A stretch of DNA of 5,727 nucleotides from an uncultured Clostridia bacterium (GTDB lineage: Bacteria; Bacillota; Clostridia; Oscillospirales; Ruminococcaceae): positions 1-5,727 of the forward strand of contig CAMNBY010000308.1 in NCBI GenBank assembly GCA_946533615.1. The letters are read 5' to 3'. Made by a program: the position numbers and the translations under genes. The notes below the pieces were generated by a model. It searched no databases, was not told the origin of the DNA, and saw only the letters and a list, made by a program, of their open reading frames with translations. This document shows, one piece after another, positions 5,700-5,727 of this stretch (the stretch's first letter is position 1; each line of letters opens with the position of its first letter).

Positions 5700-5727
5700 A
5701 TGACGGAAAATATGCAAGCAGATAGCG
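5700..5727 (+). CDS. Possible start of an unidentified gene, cut by window edge
   Basis: ATG at 5700 opens a frame (MTENMQADS...) that stays open for the 9 codons left. AAGGAG at 5682-5687 precedes it by 12 nt, a little long; a second in-frame ATG at 5712 is further away. No clear plus-strand promoter was found between the terminator at 5407-5445 and this start. Too little is visible to name a product. Confidence 0.35.

Overview
The window looks like chromosomal DNA from a fibrolytic Clostridia bacterium of the Ruminococcus type. The grounds are a secreted GH5 cellulase whose best resemblance is to rumen and gut Ruminococcus enzymes, consensus TTGACA/TATAAT promoters with the GTGGTATAAT form, strong AGGAGG-type ribosome binding sites, and GC-rich genes separated by AT-rich gaps. 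The genus is an inference; no rRNA or other marker is present.

Layout. Bases 1-1669 (minus strand) hold the 5' part of a secreted GH5 endoglucanase: signal peptide, complete catalytic domain, then an unrecognised C-terminal region that runs off the left edge. Bases 1670-1934 are a divergent promoter region. One consensus minus-strand promoter serves the cellulase, two tandem plus-strand promoters serve the next gene, and a 9-bp inverted repeat places the same sequence at the -35/spacer of two opposing promoters. Bases 1935-5396 (plus strand) encode an 1153-residue cytoplasmic cyclic-di-GMP enzyme: three tandem PAS-like repeats, a GGDEF domain with all key residues, a further PAS domain, a degenerate GGDEF domain and an EAL domain with all key residues.

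Bases 5397-5727 hold a strong bidirectional hairpin terminator and a short convergent minus-strand unit with its own near-consensus promoter, ribosome binding site and a 16-codon reading frame. They also hold a hairpin-rich segment (5587-5681) followed by a ribosome binding site and the first codons of a possible plus-strand gene cut by the window edge.

How it may fit together. The divergent pair, with a possible shared operator, suggests co-regulation of a cellulase with a multi-input c-di-GMP synthase/phosphodiesterase, for instance linking fibre degradation to attachment or sessile behaviour. That link is inferred from position and the repeat only. No mobile element, CRISPR array, tRNA or rRNA gene was recognised.
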